Below are positions 7,733 through 16,286 of a stretch of DNA of 64,000 nucleotides, one piece after another. The stretch spans positions 2,108,001 to 2,172,000 of the forward strand of contig CBDAQB010000003.1 of NCBI GenBank assembly GCA_965198825.1, in the 5' to 3' direction. Position 1 is the stretch's first letter; every line of letters begins with the position of its first letter. This stretch comes from BOG-908 sp965198825. GTDB lineage: Bacteria > Pseudomonadota > Alphaproteobacteria > Acetobacterales > Acetobacteraceae. The notes below the pieces were generated by a model, which was not told the origin of the DNA, did no database searches, and saw nothing but the letters and a program-made list of their open reading frames with translations. Made by a program: the position numbers and the translations under genes.

Positions 7733-8560
7733 ATGTCCATGCTCACTTTCGAGCCGAAATACCGCGTACGCGGAGGCACCCTGGTCGGAGGCGACCTGTT
7801 CGACTTTTGGGTCGGGCAATTCTACGTCGGATTTTTCGGCGTCACGACGATCTTCTTCACCATTCTCGGCACGCTGCTGATCATCTACGGCGCCGCCATC
7901 GGCGACACCTGGAACATCTGGCGCATCAACATCGCCCCGCCCGACATCAGCTATGGCCTGGCGTTCGCGCCGCTTCGCGATGGCGGCCTGTGGCAGGTCA
8001 TCACCATCTGCGCCATCGGCGCTTTCTGCAGTTGGGCGCTCAGGCAAGTCGAAATCTCGCGGAAGCTCGGCATGGGCTACCATGTCCCTTTCGCCTACAG
8101 CGTCGCGATCTTCGCCTATATCTCGCTGGAAGTGATCCGCCCTGTGCTCATGGGCGCCTGGGGCTACGGCTTCCCCTACGGCATCCTCAGCCACCTCGAT
8201 TGGGTGTCGAACACCGGCTACCAATATCTCCACTTCCACTACAACCCGGCGCACATGCTGGCGGTGTCGTTCTTCTTCACCACCACCCTGGCCCTCTCTC
8301 TCCACGGCTCTCTGGTGCTGTCGGCCGCAAACCCGGGCCCTGGCCAGGTGATGAAGACGCCGGAACACGAAAACACCTTCTTCCGCGACATCATCGGCTA
8401 CTCGATTGGCACGTTGGGCATCCACCGCCTCGGACTCTTCCTGGCACTGTCTGCAGGGTTCTGGAGCGCGGTGTGCATCATCATCAGCGGGCCGTTCTGG
8501 ACGCGTGGATGGCCGGAGTGGTGGACCTGGTGGCTTAATTTGCCGATTTGGTCGCATTAG
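7733..8560 (+). CDS. pufL: Photosynthetic reaction centre L subunit
   Basis: Five-helix membrane protein binding the special pair, accessory BChl, bacteriopheophytin and quinones. The ATG at 7733 (MSMLTFEPKYRVRGGTL) gives 275 aa and matches the usual PufL start, with GAGGA as ribosome site. Key residues are present: His154 (L153 accessory BChl ligand), His169 (L168), His174 (L173, special-pair ligand) in FHYNPAH, and the iron ligand His in LHGSLVLSAANP and GIHRLG. His at the L168 position argues for ordinary Mg-BChl rather than the Zn-BChl of Acidiphilium, which has Glu. Unusually, 175 bp with a repeat separate it from pufM. Confidence 0.98.
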   Translation: MSMLTFEPKYRVRGGTLVGGDLFDFWVGQFYVGFFGVTTIFFTILGTLLIIYGAAIGDTWNIWRINIAPPDISYGLAFAPLRDGGLWQVITICAIGAFCSWALRQVEISRKLGMGYHVPFAYSVAIFAYISLEVIRPVLMGAWGYGFPYGILSHLDWVSNTGYQYLHFHYNPAHMLAVSFFFTTTLALSLHGSLVLSAANPGPGQVMKTPEHENTFFRDIIGYSIGTLGIHRLGLFLALSAGFWSAVCIIISGPFWTRGWPEWWTWWLNLPIWSH

Positions 8561-8577
8561 AAAGGAGGAAGAAAGGA

Positions 8578-8689
8578 CTTCTTTTTTGAAAAAAAGAAGC
8601 AAAAAACTTCTGGACGTTTGGGCCGGGCCTTTCCACGATCTCGGTCCCACATGGCAAAAGTTTTTTGGTTCTTTTTTTCAAAAAAGAAC
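8578..8689. repeat. Family A element (112 bp) between pufL and pufM
   Basis: The left arm (CTTCTTTTTTG...) at 8578 and the right arm ending AAAAAAGAAC at 8689 are near-perfect inverted copies of about 45 bp around a variable centre. The element starts 17 bp after the pufL stop and ends 46 bp before pufM. Each arm also has its own small hairpin. It is flanked by GGAGGAAGAAAGGA on the left and CCTTCCTTCC on the right, which continue the inversion. Confidence 0.95.
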
Positions 8690-8735
8690 ACCTTCCTTCC
8701 CTATCGTCGAACCTAAACCATAGGGAACGCCGGAA

Positions 8736-9713
8736 ATGGCAGAGTACCAAAACATCTTCACCAGGCTGCAGGTACGCGGGCCGGTCTATGCCGGAACCGC
8801 CCTGCCCACGCCCGCCTCCAAGCGATCGGGCGAGCCGTTTTTCAACCATCTTTTCGGCATCCTCGGCGATGCCCAGGTCGGCCCGTTCTATCTCGGCACC
8901 ACGGGACTGGCTGCCTTGGTCTGCGGCTTCATCGCCTTCGAGATCATCGGCCTGAACATGTGGGCGTCGGTGAACTGGGATCCGGTGCAGTTCGTGCGCC
9001 AGCTTCCATGGCTCGCCCTGGAGCCCCCTGCCCCGTCCTACGGCCTGCATTTTCCGCCGCTGGCGCAAGGCGGCTGGTGGCTCATGGCCGGTTTCTTCCT
9101 GACCACATCGATCCTTTTGTGGTGGGTCAATATCTACCGGCGGGCGCGCGCGCTTGGCCTGGGCACCCATACCGCATGGGCCTTCGCCGCGGCCATCTGG
9201 CTCTATCTCGTGCTCGGCTTCATCCGGCCGCTGCTGATGGGATCGTGGGCGGAAGCGGTCCCGTTCGGCATCTTCCCGCACCTGGACTGGACCGCAGCCT
9301 TTTCGCTCCGCTACGGCAACCTGTTCTACAACCCATTCCACATGCTCTCGATCGTGTTCCTCTACGGTTCCACCTTGCTCTTTGCGATGCACGCGGCGAC
9401 GGTTCTGGCCACCACCCGCTACGGCGCCGAGCGTGAGCTGGAGCAGATCGCAGACCGCGGCACGGCTTTCGAGCGCGGCGCGCTGTTCTGGCGCTGGACC
9501 ATGGGCTTCAACGCCACCGCTGAATCGATCCATCGCTGGGCCTGGTGGTTTGCTGTGCTCTGCCCACTTACAGGCGGCATCGGCATCCTTCTGACAGGCA
9601 CGGTCGTGGATAATTGGTATCTCTGGGGCGTGAAGCACGGCATTGCGGCTTCCTACCCGCACGTGTGGGGAACGGTCGTCGATCCTTCGACCCTTCCGGG
9701 AGCGCCGAAATGA
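8736..9713 (+). CDS. pufM: Photosynthetic reaction centre M subunit
   Basis: Partner of PufL in the reaction-centre core; 325 aa from the ATG at 8736 (MAEYQNIFTRLQVRG). BChl and iron ligands are visible in LFYNPFHMLSI, FAMHAATVLATTRYGAERELEQ and ESIHRWAWWF. The C-terminus continues past the last helix as far as DPSTLPGAPK, as in species with a cytochrome subunit. Its stop overlaps the pufC start by 4 bp (ATGA). The ribosome site is weak (AGGGA about 12 bp upstream). Confidence 0.98.
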   Translation: MAEYQNIFTRLQVRGPVYAGTALPTPASKRSGEPFFNHLFGILGDAQVGPFYLGTTGLAALVCGFIAFEIIGLNMWASVNWDPVQFVRQLPWLALEPPAPSYGLHFPPLAQGGWWLMAGFFLTTSILLWWVNIYRRARALGLGTHTAWAFAAAIWLYLVLGFIRPLLMGSWAEAVPFGIFPHLDWTAAFSLRYGNLFYNPFHMLSIVFLYGSTLLFAMHAATVLATTRYGAERELEQIADRGTAFERGALFWRWTMGFNATAESIHRWAWWFAVLCPLTGGIGILLTGTVVDNWYLWGVKHGIAASYPHVWGTVVDPSTLPGAPK

Positions 9714-10822
9714 ACGATGAAGGCAATCACATCAGCCACGGCATCCGCTGGGGCCTGACACTGGTCGGCATTACCGCGGCCGTCTGCCTGAGCCTGGTCG
9801 TGCTGCTGAAGTTTGAACGGCCGCCGATCGTCGGCGTGCAGCGCGGCTTCCGCGGCACCGGCCTGGATCAGATCTACAACCCGCGCACGCTCGCGGATCT
9901 CGCCGACGTCAACAAATTCCCCCGCGCCCTGCCCGAGCCGGGTAATGCCGGGCCGAAGGCCGCGGCCGTCTACAAGAACGTCAAGGTTCTCGGTGGCCTC
10001 AGCGTCGGTCAGTTCACCAGGCTAATGGTGTCCATCACCCAGTGGGTGGCGCCGAAGCAGGGCTGCGCCTACTGCCACAACGTGGCGAACATGGCGGAGG
10101 ACGTGAACTACACCAAGATCGTCGCCCGCCGCATGATCCAGATGACGCAGAACATCAACGCCAACTGGACCACGCATGTCCAAGGCGCCGGCGTGGTCTG
10201 CTACACCTGCCATCGTGGCAACCCGGTTCCCTCGCGCATCTGGTTCGAGAACCCGGGCCCGATCGCCGCAGGCGGCTACGCAGAGACGCAAACCGGCATG
10301 GCGCATCCGGCGTCCGCGGCAGGCGACAGCTCCCTGCCTTACGATCCCTTCACGCCATTCCTCGAGCACGACTACAACATCCGCCAGCAGGGCGAGACCG
10401 CGTTGCCAGACAACAACCCGCACTCCATCAAGGAGAGCGAGTGGACCTACGCGCTGATGATGCATTTCGCCACATCGCTAGGCGTGAACTGCACCTACTG
10501 TCACAACAGCCGCGCCTTCGGCAACTGGGCCGAAAGTGCCCCCACGCGCGTGACCGCCTGGTACGGCATCCGCATGGTGCGTGACCTCAACAACAACTAT
10601 CTCAACTCTCTCGCCGACGTCTTCCCTGTCGCCCGCAAGGGCCCCACCGGCGACGTCGCCAAGATCAACTGCGCCACCTGCCACCAGGGCATCTACCAAC
10701 CCCTCTATGGCACCCCGGTCATCAAGAACTTCCCTGAGCTAGCCGGCCCCACCCCAGCGCAGACGGCAGCAGCAACGCCACCGCCAGAGACACCCGGCGC
10801 CGCGCCGACGACGAAGGAGTAG
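9710..10822 (+). CDS. pufC: Reaction-centre tetrahaem cytochrome c subunit
   Basis: Membrane-bound cytochrome that passes electrons to the oxidised special pair. The ATG at 9710 overlaps pufM and gives 370 aa. Four CXXCH haem motifs are present in order: CAYCH, CYTCH, CTYCH and CATCH. The N-terminus carries one hydrophobic segment (LTLVGITAAVCLSLVVLL) without a proper lipobox, so a membrane-helix anchor rather than a lipid anchor is likely. The C-terminus is a Pro/Ala/Thr-rich tail. Its probable electron donors include the HiPIP encoded just downstream. A terminator follows. Confidence 0.97.
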   Translation: MNDEGNHISHGIRWGLTLVGITAAVCLSLVVLLKFERPPIVGVQRGFRGTGLDQIYNPRTLADLADVNKFPRALPEPGNAGPKAAAVYKNVKVLGGLSVGQFTRLMVSITQWVAPKQGCAYCHNVANMAEDVNYTKIVARRMIQMTQNINANWTTHVQGAGVVCYTCHRGNPVPSRIWFENPGPIAAGGYAETQTGMAHPASAAGDSSLPYDPFTPFLEHDYNIRQQGETALPDNNPHSIKESEWTYALMMHFATSLGVNCTYCHNSRAFGNWAESAPTRVTAWYGIRMVRDLNNNYLNSLADVFPVARKGPTGDVAKINCATCHQGIYQPLYGTPVIKNFPELAGPTPAQTAAATPPPETPGAAPTTKE

Positions 10823-10840
10823 TCTCCCCTCCAAACAACA

Positions 10841-10875
10841 AAAAGCCCCGCAACCGCGGGGCTTTTTTCTTTTTC
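10841..10875. terminator. Bidirectional rho-independent terminator after pufC
   Basis: The stem AAGCCCCGC (10843-10851) / GCGGGGCTT (10856-10864) has a 4-base loop, a T-rich tract to 10875 on the + side and an A-run on the other. It can end pufBALMC on the + strand and the convergent HiPIP gene on the - strand. Confidence 0.9.
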
Positions 10876-10927
10876 AGCCGGGCGCCGGCATCAAGCCACT
10901 ACGGGGCGCCCGAGCTGCAGCAGGGCG

Positions 10928-11212
10928 TTAGGTGCCCTTCGGCGCGTAAGCGACGCACCAGCCGTTGGGGTTGATCGTCCCCTTGACGACCTTGCAGGCA
11001 TTCGGATCGATCCAGTTCACGCAGCCGCTGCACTTGGCGCCATCCTTCGGCGTCATCTGATACTGCACCGTCGCCTGATCGACCTTGGAGTCGGAATCGT
11101 CGGCACGCGCCGCGCTAGCGGTCGCCGCGACGGCCGCGCCGCCGGCCAGCATCATCAGTCCCGCGCGCAGCACCCCACGGCGCGACGCATCGTTGTTCCA
11201 TTCATTGCTCAT
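10928..11212 (-). CDS. High-potential iron-sulfur protein (HiPIP)
   Basis: Small periplasmic [4Fe-4S] electron carrier, a likely reductant of PufC/reaction centre. The 94-aa precursor has a twin-arginine signal (ASRRGVLRAGLMMLAGGAAVAA...ARA) expected to export the folded cluster protein by Tat. The mature part of about 56 residues holds the four cluster cysteines Cys61, Cys64, Cys73 and Cys86 with the HiPIP spacing C-x2-C-x8-C-x12-C. The start at 11212 follows a GGGAGAG ribosome site. It is convergent with pufC and shares its terminator. Rhodopila globiformis is known for a HiPIP of this class. Confidence 0.93.
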   Translation of the reverse strand: MSNEWNNDASRRGVLRAGLMMLAGGAAVAATASAARADDSDSKVDQATVQYQMTPKDGAKCSGCVNWIDPNACKVVKGTINPNGWCVAYAPKGT

Positions 11213-11363
11213 GGTTTTCTCTCCCAGTTTGCCATGCATCGGCAGCCGACCTGTCCCGGCGCGCCGGGACAGCATCACAGGCACAGGACGTTTGACAAGA
11301 GAGGAGGTTGCGAAAGGATAATGATGCAAACGAGAAGCGTTCGCAATTTACCTTGCCGGTGCG

Positions 11364-12026
11364 TCACCGCGACTCGGGGCGATAGGCGTGGACTGAGCCG
11401 GTGATGCGCACCGTCGTCACCGCGCCCCGGTCGGCCCTGCCGTCGCCGCGGCCTGGAAAGCTGCCTGGCACGGTGAAGTAGTGGGTGCGACGGACGGCCG
11501 GGTCGTCGTCCACGTTCTGCTCGAAGACGGTCATGACGCCGCCATGGTTCTCCTCGACGACGACGGTGTGGTGCTCGGCATCGTCGGACTCGTCGCTCAC
11601 GGCGCCCCCTGCCGTGCGGGTGGTGACCCGCATGGTGAAGTCGCGGAACTGCAGCACGTCGCCCGGGCGGGCCAGGGTCACGTCCACCGGATCGCCCCAG
11701 ACATAGTCGTCGCCGCGGGTGTTGGCGGCGTAGTCGATGAAGCTCCGGGCGCCGCTGGCGATCAGCGCCTGGTCCGCCAGCTCGGCGCATTGTCCGGTGC
11801 CAAGGACGCGGCCGATGTGGGCGCGTGAGAAGGCCAGGACACGCTGCTCGAGGAGGGACACGTCGAGCACCGTGCCCGCCGGCGTCTCCGGCGGCACCGC
11901 GGAGACGCAGCCGATGTTCGGGTCTGTGGCCGGCGCGCGGGCTGCGACGGGGCGCTGCGGTTCGGCACAACTGGAGAGGATGAGGGCAGCAGCGAGGAGG
12001 AAAAGGGTGCGGTGTTCGCGAGCCAT
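11364..12026 (-). CDS. Putative CHAP/NlpC-like secreted lipoprotein
   Basis: A 220-aa protein starting at 12026 with an AGAGGT ribosome site. It has a lipoprotein signal (TLFLLAAALILSSC, lipobox LSSC), so it is probably anchored in the outer membrane or periplasm. The body contains GTGQCAELADQALIASGA followed by YVWGDPV and PGDVLQF, and later HHTVVVEE, a spacing of Cys, His and acidic residue like CHAP/NlpC-P60 cysteine peptidases. It might cut or bind peptidoglycan, but the catalytic assignment is an inference. An earlier in-frame start at 12119 would bury the signal and is not used. Confidence 0.6.
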   Translation of the reverse strand: MAREHRTLFLLAAALILSSCAEPQRPVAARAPATDPNIGCVSAVPPETPAGTVLDVSLLEQRVLAFSRAHIGRVLGTGQCAELADQALIASGARSFIDYAANTRGDDYVWGDPVDVTLARPGDVLQFRDFTMRVTTRTAGGAVSDESDDAEHHTVVVEENHGGVMTVFEQNVDDDPAVRRTHYFTVPGSFPGRGDGRADRGAVTTVRITGSVHAYRPESR

Positions 12027-12373
12027 CCGACCTCTGCCTGCCTGCAACGACGCGGGCGCCGCCCGCTCACCCAATCGACCTAACACGAAGCCCCTGATGA
12101 ACGCCATTGCCGCTGTCAACGCCGTCTGCGTTCGTCACCGGCAAATCGCGGCATTGATTTCGATCCGATGCATTTACAGGATCCGAAAAGCGAGGGGGTT
12201 CGGACCTATTGCGATCTCAACCACGATGCTGCGACGGGTATGGCGACCCTGATGTAGCGGCAAGCTCGATCGCCGAGGCGCGGGCACTGGCAGGCGGAGG
12301 CGGGTGACGCGCATCGCAAGTTGCACGAAAAGGACTATGGGCTTCTGCTCGAACCGGTGCGGGTACTCCGGCC
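12027..12373. other. Intergenic stretch, no supported gene
   Basis: Frames open here belong to antisense shadows of the flanking genes. I see no convincing protein, RNA or repeat, beyond the upstream region of the lipoprotein gene. Confidence 0.5.
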
Positions 12374-13180
12374 TTACGGGCCGGCGCGTGCTTCGGCGGT
12401 GGTGCAGAGGGCTCTCTCTCGAGCCGAGGTGGCGAGAAAGCCGCCTGTTCGCGGGTGTTTGCGCCATCTCAGCACGTTGGCTTTTTCTTCCTGCAACTGG
12501 GATTCCAGTGTTCGGAAGAGCGTGTCCTCGAAATGTTGCTCAAGCGCTCCTTGCGGTTTCGAAGCCGGCGCTTGCGACGACTCCGGCTTTTCCTGGATCT
12601 GAGTGGGCGCCTTTGTAAAGGTTGGGGTGGCGGCAGGAGGTTCCGCCAGGCGCTCGAGCAGGAATTCGATTTGCGGCAGATCGATGGACAGGGTGTCCAG
12701 CAGGGTGAGGGCTACGTCGCCCTGGCTGCCGGCGAGGGTGATGCCGAGGCTGCGGCGGAAGTGGTCGAGCGGCTCGGCGATGTCCGGCGGCAGGGCGCCG
12801 CGGTGGCGGATGAAGAGATCGTGGATTGCGCTGAAGGTGCCGAAGCCGCTGCGCGTGGCGGTGACATAGGCGGCGCGTTTCGCGGCGCCACCGGCAGGGG
12901 CGCGGTTGAGGGCGGCTGCCAGGGCTTGCAGATGACGGGTGAGGATTTCGCCGATGAGCGCTTCCATGTCGGTGAAGTGGCGCTGGAGCATGCGGGGGCT
13001 CAGCCGGGCCGCGACGGCGATGCTGCGAAGGCAGATCGCCTCGCGGCCGTGGGAGCAGATGAGGGTGCGTGCGATCCGGACGATGCGGTCGGCCCGGTCG
13101 GCCTCAAGGGCGGACGGCTCAGGGCGACAGCCCGGAATGTCGTCGGCCTGAGCGCGGAAGATGCGGTCTGGGATGTGCAT
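12374..13180 (-). CDS. TetR/AcrR-family transcriptional regulator
   Basis: The N-terminal part shows a TetR-type helix-turn-helix (RIVRIARTLICSHG, LRSIAVAARLSPRMLQRHFTDMEALIGEIL). A ligand-binding helical domain follows, then a low-complexity linker (TPTFTKAPTQIQEKPESSQAP) and a charged tail. The ATG at 13180 (MHIPDRIFRAQ) gives 268 aa; another in-frame ATG at 13219 is possible and neither has a clear ribosome site. The C-terminal extension of about 80 residues is unusual for TetR. No target is obvious; its own gene or the neighbouring lipoprotein are the usual candidates. Confidence 0.65.
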   Translation of the reverse strand: MHIPDRIFRAQADDIPGCRPEPSALEADRADRIVRIARTLICSHGREAICLRSIAVAARLSPRMLQRHFTDMEALIGEILTRHLQALAAALNRAPAGGAAKRAAYVTATRSGFGTFSAIHDLFIRHRGALPPDIAEPLDHFRRSLGITLAGSQGDVALTLLDTLSIDLPQIEFLLERLAEPPAATPTFTKAPTQIQEKPESSQAPASKPQGALEQHFEDTLFRTLESQLQEEKANVLRWRKHPRTGGFLATSARERALCTTAEARAGP

Positions 13181-13376
13181 GGCGAGTGGATGATAGGAAG
13201 GTATGCCTCGGCTGGGCAAGTGAATTCTTTGCGGAGTCGTATTGAGTAGGTTTTTCTTCGTTGGCCTTGAGCGTCGAGCTGCCAGAAAGTTGTCGCTCGG
13301 TTGTAACCTATAGGACGTGGGCGGCAGGCTCTGGGCGGCGTTTCATTGTATTGGGAAGAGGTGTCGGTCCTCGGGA

Positions 13377-13574
13377 ATGGCACAACGGCCTGTCGGGGCC
13401 GCGTCGCGCAAATCGAAAATGGCTGACAATCTATCGCCGACGAACAGCCCGACGGCGGCAGACGATGAATGCCACCTGACTGAGACGGATGTGGTGGGAG
13501 GCATGGAGCCCATGAGCGTCTCTCGGGAAGTGTTACGCAATGGGCTTATAGAGGTGTTGGTTGAGGACGCGTAG
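13377..13574 (+). CDS. Possible small protein, unknown
   Basis: An open frame of 65 codons (MAQRPVGAASRKSKMADNL...) in the 326-bp gap between the TetR gene and a convergent lipoprotein gene, with only a weak GGGA before the ATG. It overlaps the 3' end of the opposite gene by 29 bp. No family is recognised and codon structure is not decisive. The rest of the gap (13220-13376) shows nothing else. Confidence 0.2.
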   Translation: MAQRPVGAASRKSKMADNLSPTNSPTAADDECHLTETDVVGGMEPMSVSREVLRNGLIEVLVEDA

Positions 13575-14226
13575 CGACAACTACGTCTCGTGATGCTCCT
13601 TTGATTAGATCTGCGCATGGAGGACCATGAAAAAAGTAGTCCAAGTTGTCGATCTTGCCGACTGCCGCATCATTGGGAAGGCGTTCGAACGCGATGTTTG
13701 CTGGGTATCCGGAGTATTCGCTCGTTGGCGTTCCATAGAGTTTGTCCCGCACATTGTTGATGATGCGGTGACACCCTGAGTCCAGCTTGTCGGCATCCGG
13801 ATCATGAGGGAACTTGTCGCTCAGAACACTGGAAACGAGGCCCGCACCTCTGCCCGTTTCGCCAACAGCAATCCGGCTCAGTCTACCGTCGATTGTCGAA
13901 TTTTTCAAATGGACATGAGCAATATTTCCGTCCGGCAGGCCTATGAAATAGTCATTTGTGATTTCATATGTGCAGTCGGTAACGCCGGGCCCATAACACG
14001 CATGGCCATACTGCCCATCGAAGCCAGTGCGGTAGGTAATACGCGCATACCGGATTGCGGTGATCTGTTTATCGCCGAGCGAAAATTGCAGAGTGGCCCT
14101 GGCATTATAGACCAAGTGGACGGTGCTATGGTCAACCAGCAACCCGATTGCCGCCAGCATAGCATGCTGGCAGCCGACGCAGGTGGCAAGAGTTAGCCCG
14201 ATGAGACATGCCTTGAGCTTATACAT
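13546..14226 (-). CDS. Putative lipoprotein, unknown function
   Basis: A 226-aa protein starting at 14226 with AAGGGT as ribosome site. The N-terminus (MYKLKACLIGLTLATCVGCQH) is a signal peptide with two candidate lipobox cysteines (LATC, CVGC). The mature part has four further cysteines (YGHACYGPGVTDCTY, DSGCHRI, GPPCADL), suggesting disulfides in the periplasm. I do not recognise a family. Base composition is lower in GC than the PGC genes, in keeping with an accessory region. Confidence 0.55.
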   Translation of the reverse strand: MYKLKACLIGLTLATCVGCQHAMLAAIGLLVDHSTVHLVYNARATLQFSLGDKQITAIRYARITYRTGFDGQYGHACYGPGVTDCTYEITNDYFIGLPDGNIAHVHLKNSTIDGRLSRIAVGETGRGAGLVSSVLSDKFPHDPDADKLDSGCHRIINNVRDKLYGTPTSEYSGYPANIAFERLPNDAAVGKIDNLDYFFHGPPCADLIKGASRDVVVATRPQPTPL

Positions 14227-14247
14227 CGGAATGACCCTTGAGGTCGT

Positions 14248-14475
14248 TCAGTGACGCGTTTCGTGACCATAACGACACGTCGATGCATTCGCGGCAAGTG
14301 ACATGCGATCGTTGATCGCGCGGTCCTTCCGTTTAGGCGTCGAAACTTGGCGACGCGACAAGGCCGCAGCGATTACTGCCGTGATAAATGTGAGTGGCAT
14401 CCCTGCTACCAGCCCGATTACCCACGCTGCGATGCGCAAAGTGACAACGGGATGCTTAACGGATGCAGTGAGCAC
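14248..14475 (-). CDS. Possible small membrane protein
   Basis: A GTG at 14475 preceded by GAGGAT (8 bp) opens a 75-aa frame with one clear hydrophobic segment (LRIAAWVIGLVAGMPLTFITAVIAAAL) and a basic tail (RRQVSTPKRKDR). It stops 22 bp before the lipoprotein gene on the same strand and could be co-transcribed with it. No family recognised. Confidence 0.4.
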   Translation of the reverse strand: MLTASVKHPVVTLRIAAWVIGLVAGMPLTFITAVIAAALSRRQVSTPKRKDRAINDRMSLAANASTCRYGHETRH

Positions 14476-14488
14476 TTTTTATCCTCAA

Positions 14489-14539
14489 GCCCAAACCCAA
14501 GTCGCAAAAGTTTTTTGGTTCTTTTTTTCAAAAAAGAAC
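14489..14539. repeat. Family A element, single right arm
   Basis: Only the right arm is present (AGCCCAAACCCAAGTCGCAA then AAGTTTTTTGG and the TTCTTTTTTT/AAAAAAGAA hairpin). The missing mirror arm is matched by a family C GC-rich palindrome about 35 bp further on (14573-14612), as at bchY-bchZ. Confidence 0.9.
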
Positions 14540-14572
14540 TGCTTTCTTTCGAGTAGTAGGGCGCCTCTTGCC

Positions 14573-14612
14573 CGCCCCCCACCCCGCCCTCCCCCACAAG
14601 GGGGGAGGGAGA
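14573..14612. repeat. GC-rich palindromic repeat (family C), opposite orientation
   Basis: CCCTCCCCC (14587-14595) pairs with GGGGGAGGG (14601-14609). The reverse complement matches 5561-5598 with one or two changes. It lies 65 bp beyond the stop of the decarboxylase gene and could terminate it. Confidence 0.75.
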
Positions 14613-14676
14613 AGACAGTGGCTTTTCTGAGCACGAAGTTAGCGGGAGCTCAACACGATCTTTTAACGAATTCACG

Positions 14677-16143
14677 TTATTTGACGACGCGGATCTTGTC
14701 CTTGCCGTGGTTGGTCGGGTCCGGGAGGTAGGCGCCTGCTTCGAGGCAGCCCAGGAGGTAGCGGACGTGGATTTCGCCGATGCGCTGGCCTGGCACGAGG
14801 CGCGGCACTTCCGGCGGCGAAGGGCCGGCGATTTCCGCGGAAATGCGGCCGGCTGCCTTGGCGAGAGGGACGATTTCGAAGGGGGCGTGGAAGGCGGCCG
14901 AGGCGGGCATGACCATCGAGACGTCCAGGTCGGCTACTGACGGGACCGGGTTTTTCGGACGGAACAGGTGGCGGTCGCCTTTGCGGGCGGCTTCGGCGAG
15001 GGCGGTGACGGCTTCTACCAGGCGGTCGGTATCAGCGTCGGTTGTGCCTAGGCCGAAGACGGCGAGGATGTGGTCCACGTCGGCGAGGACGACGCTGACC
15101 CGGTGGTTGGCCTGCAGCCATTCGTCGGCCTGGAAGCCGGTGATGCCCAGGGAGCGGAGGGAGAGGACGACTTTGGTTTCGTCCATGTCGGCGGCGCCTG
15201 GGCCGCCGAGGATTTCTCGGCCGCGGACGAAGATGCCGGGGATGGCAGCGAGGCGTCGGCGCGCCTCCCCTGCCCTGGCGAGAACGGCGTTCCAGAGGGC
15301 CTCTCCGTCGCGCATCTGGCTGCGGCGGGCGGCATCTATGGAGGCGAGGATGGGGACTGAGGGGCTGGTGGTGCGGAAGGCTTCGAAGGCGAGGATGAAG
15401 CGGCCGGGGTCGACCAGCGCGCCGCTGACGACGACGACTGAGCCTTGGGCCATGGCGCCCATGGTCTTGTGGACGCTGGCAACCATGATATCGGCGCCCT
15501 GTCGGCTGGCTGGCTGAGGCAGGCCGCTGCAAAACGGGTGGGCGGCACCCCAGGCACTGTCCACCACGAGGGGGACGCCACGGGCGTGGCAGATGGCGGC
15601 CAAGGCCTCGATGTCGCTGGTGACGCCATAGAAGCTTGGGCTGACGATGACGACGGCCTTGGCGCCTGGGCAGGCGTCTAGCGCTTCGGTGAGGGTGGCG
15701 GGGTCTACGCCGTGCTCCATGTCGAGCTCGCGGTCCACGACGACGGGGAGGACGCGCAGATCGATGCCAGCGATGACGGCGGCGTTGAATTCGGCGCGGT
15801 GGGCATTGCGAGCGATGAGCACGGGCTCACCGGGGCCTGCGAGGGCGCTGATGGCGACCTGGAGCGCCTGGGTGGAGCCGCCGATGACGAAGCGGCAGAG
15901 GTCGCCGCCCCAAGCTTCGGCCGCGAGCGCCCAGGCTCGTTGCAGGACCTGAGCGGACTCGGAGCGGTCGTCGAGGCCCTTGGGGGTGAGGACGTCTGCC
16001 TCGAATGCGCGCTTGCCGAGTAGGGCCAGAACGTCGTCGTCGGCGCCTTGGCCCATGTTATGGCCTGGGCCGCCGAAGCCGGTGATGGGGTCGCGCTGAA
16101 CGATCTCCAGCGCTTCGAGCACAGGTGCCTGATTTTGATTCAT
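14677..16143 (-). CDS. Orn/Lys/Arg decarboxylase-family PLP enzyme
   Basis: A fold-type I PLP enzyme related to the SpeA2/Orn-Lys-Arg decarboxylase family, predicted to act on a basic amino acid. From the ATG at 16143 (MNQNQAPVLEALE) it is 488 aa. Visible features are GPGHNMGQGADDDVLALLG near the N-terminus, the Asp/His cofactor region VDSAWGAAHPF, and the PLP lysine in VASVHKTMGAMAQGS. The C-terminal domain resembles the family (VPGQRIGEIHVRYLL). Longer in-frame starts to 16392 add a poorly conserved stretch. It diverges from the YqcI/YcgG-DUF1989 pair, 143 bp away, hinting at a shared arginine or guanidine substrate. Confidence 0.8.
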   Translation of the reverse strand: MNQNQAPVLEALEIVQRDPITGFGGPGHNMGQGADDDVLALLGKRAFEADVLTPKGLDDRSESAQVLQRAWALAAEAWGGDLCRFVIGGSTQALQVAISALAGPGEPVLIARNAHRAEFNAAVIAGIDLRVLPVVVDRELDMEHGVDPATLTEALDACPGAKAVVIVSPSFYGVTSDIEALAAICHARGVPLVVDSAWGAAHPFCSGLPQPASRQGADIMVASVHKTMGAMAQGSVVVVSGALVDPGRFILAFEAFRTTSPSVPILASIDAARRSQMRDGEALWNAVLARAGEARRRLAAIPGIFVRGREILGGPGAADMDETKVVLSLRSLGITGFQADEWLQANHRVSVVLADVDHILAVFGLGTTDADTDRLVEAVTALAEAARKGDRHLFRPKNPVPSVADLDVSMVMPASAAFHAPFEIVPLAKAAGRISAEIAGPSPPEVPRLVPGQRIGEIHVRYLLGCLEAGAYLPDPTNHGKDKIRVVK

Positions 16144-16286
16144 GTTGGTGATATGGCGAGAGCAGACGGGCCGCCAACGTGGCTGATGGTAACGTGAGAT
16201 GTTCGCAATGTTGTGAGGAGGTTGCGTGATGATTGGTCGCGCAGCTGTGTGGTGGCGATTAAGGCGGCGCGGCCCATGTGCCCCGG

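Noticed and set aside
12455..13249. A 264-aa + strand ORF opposite the TetR gene
   Set aside because: The opposite strand has a recognisable helix-turn-helix; the + frame has no family features.
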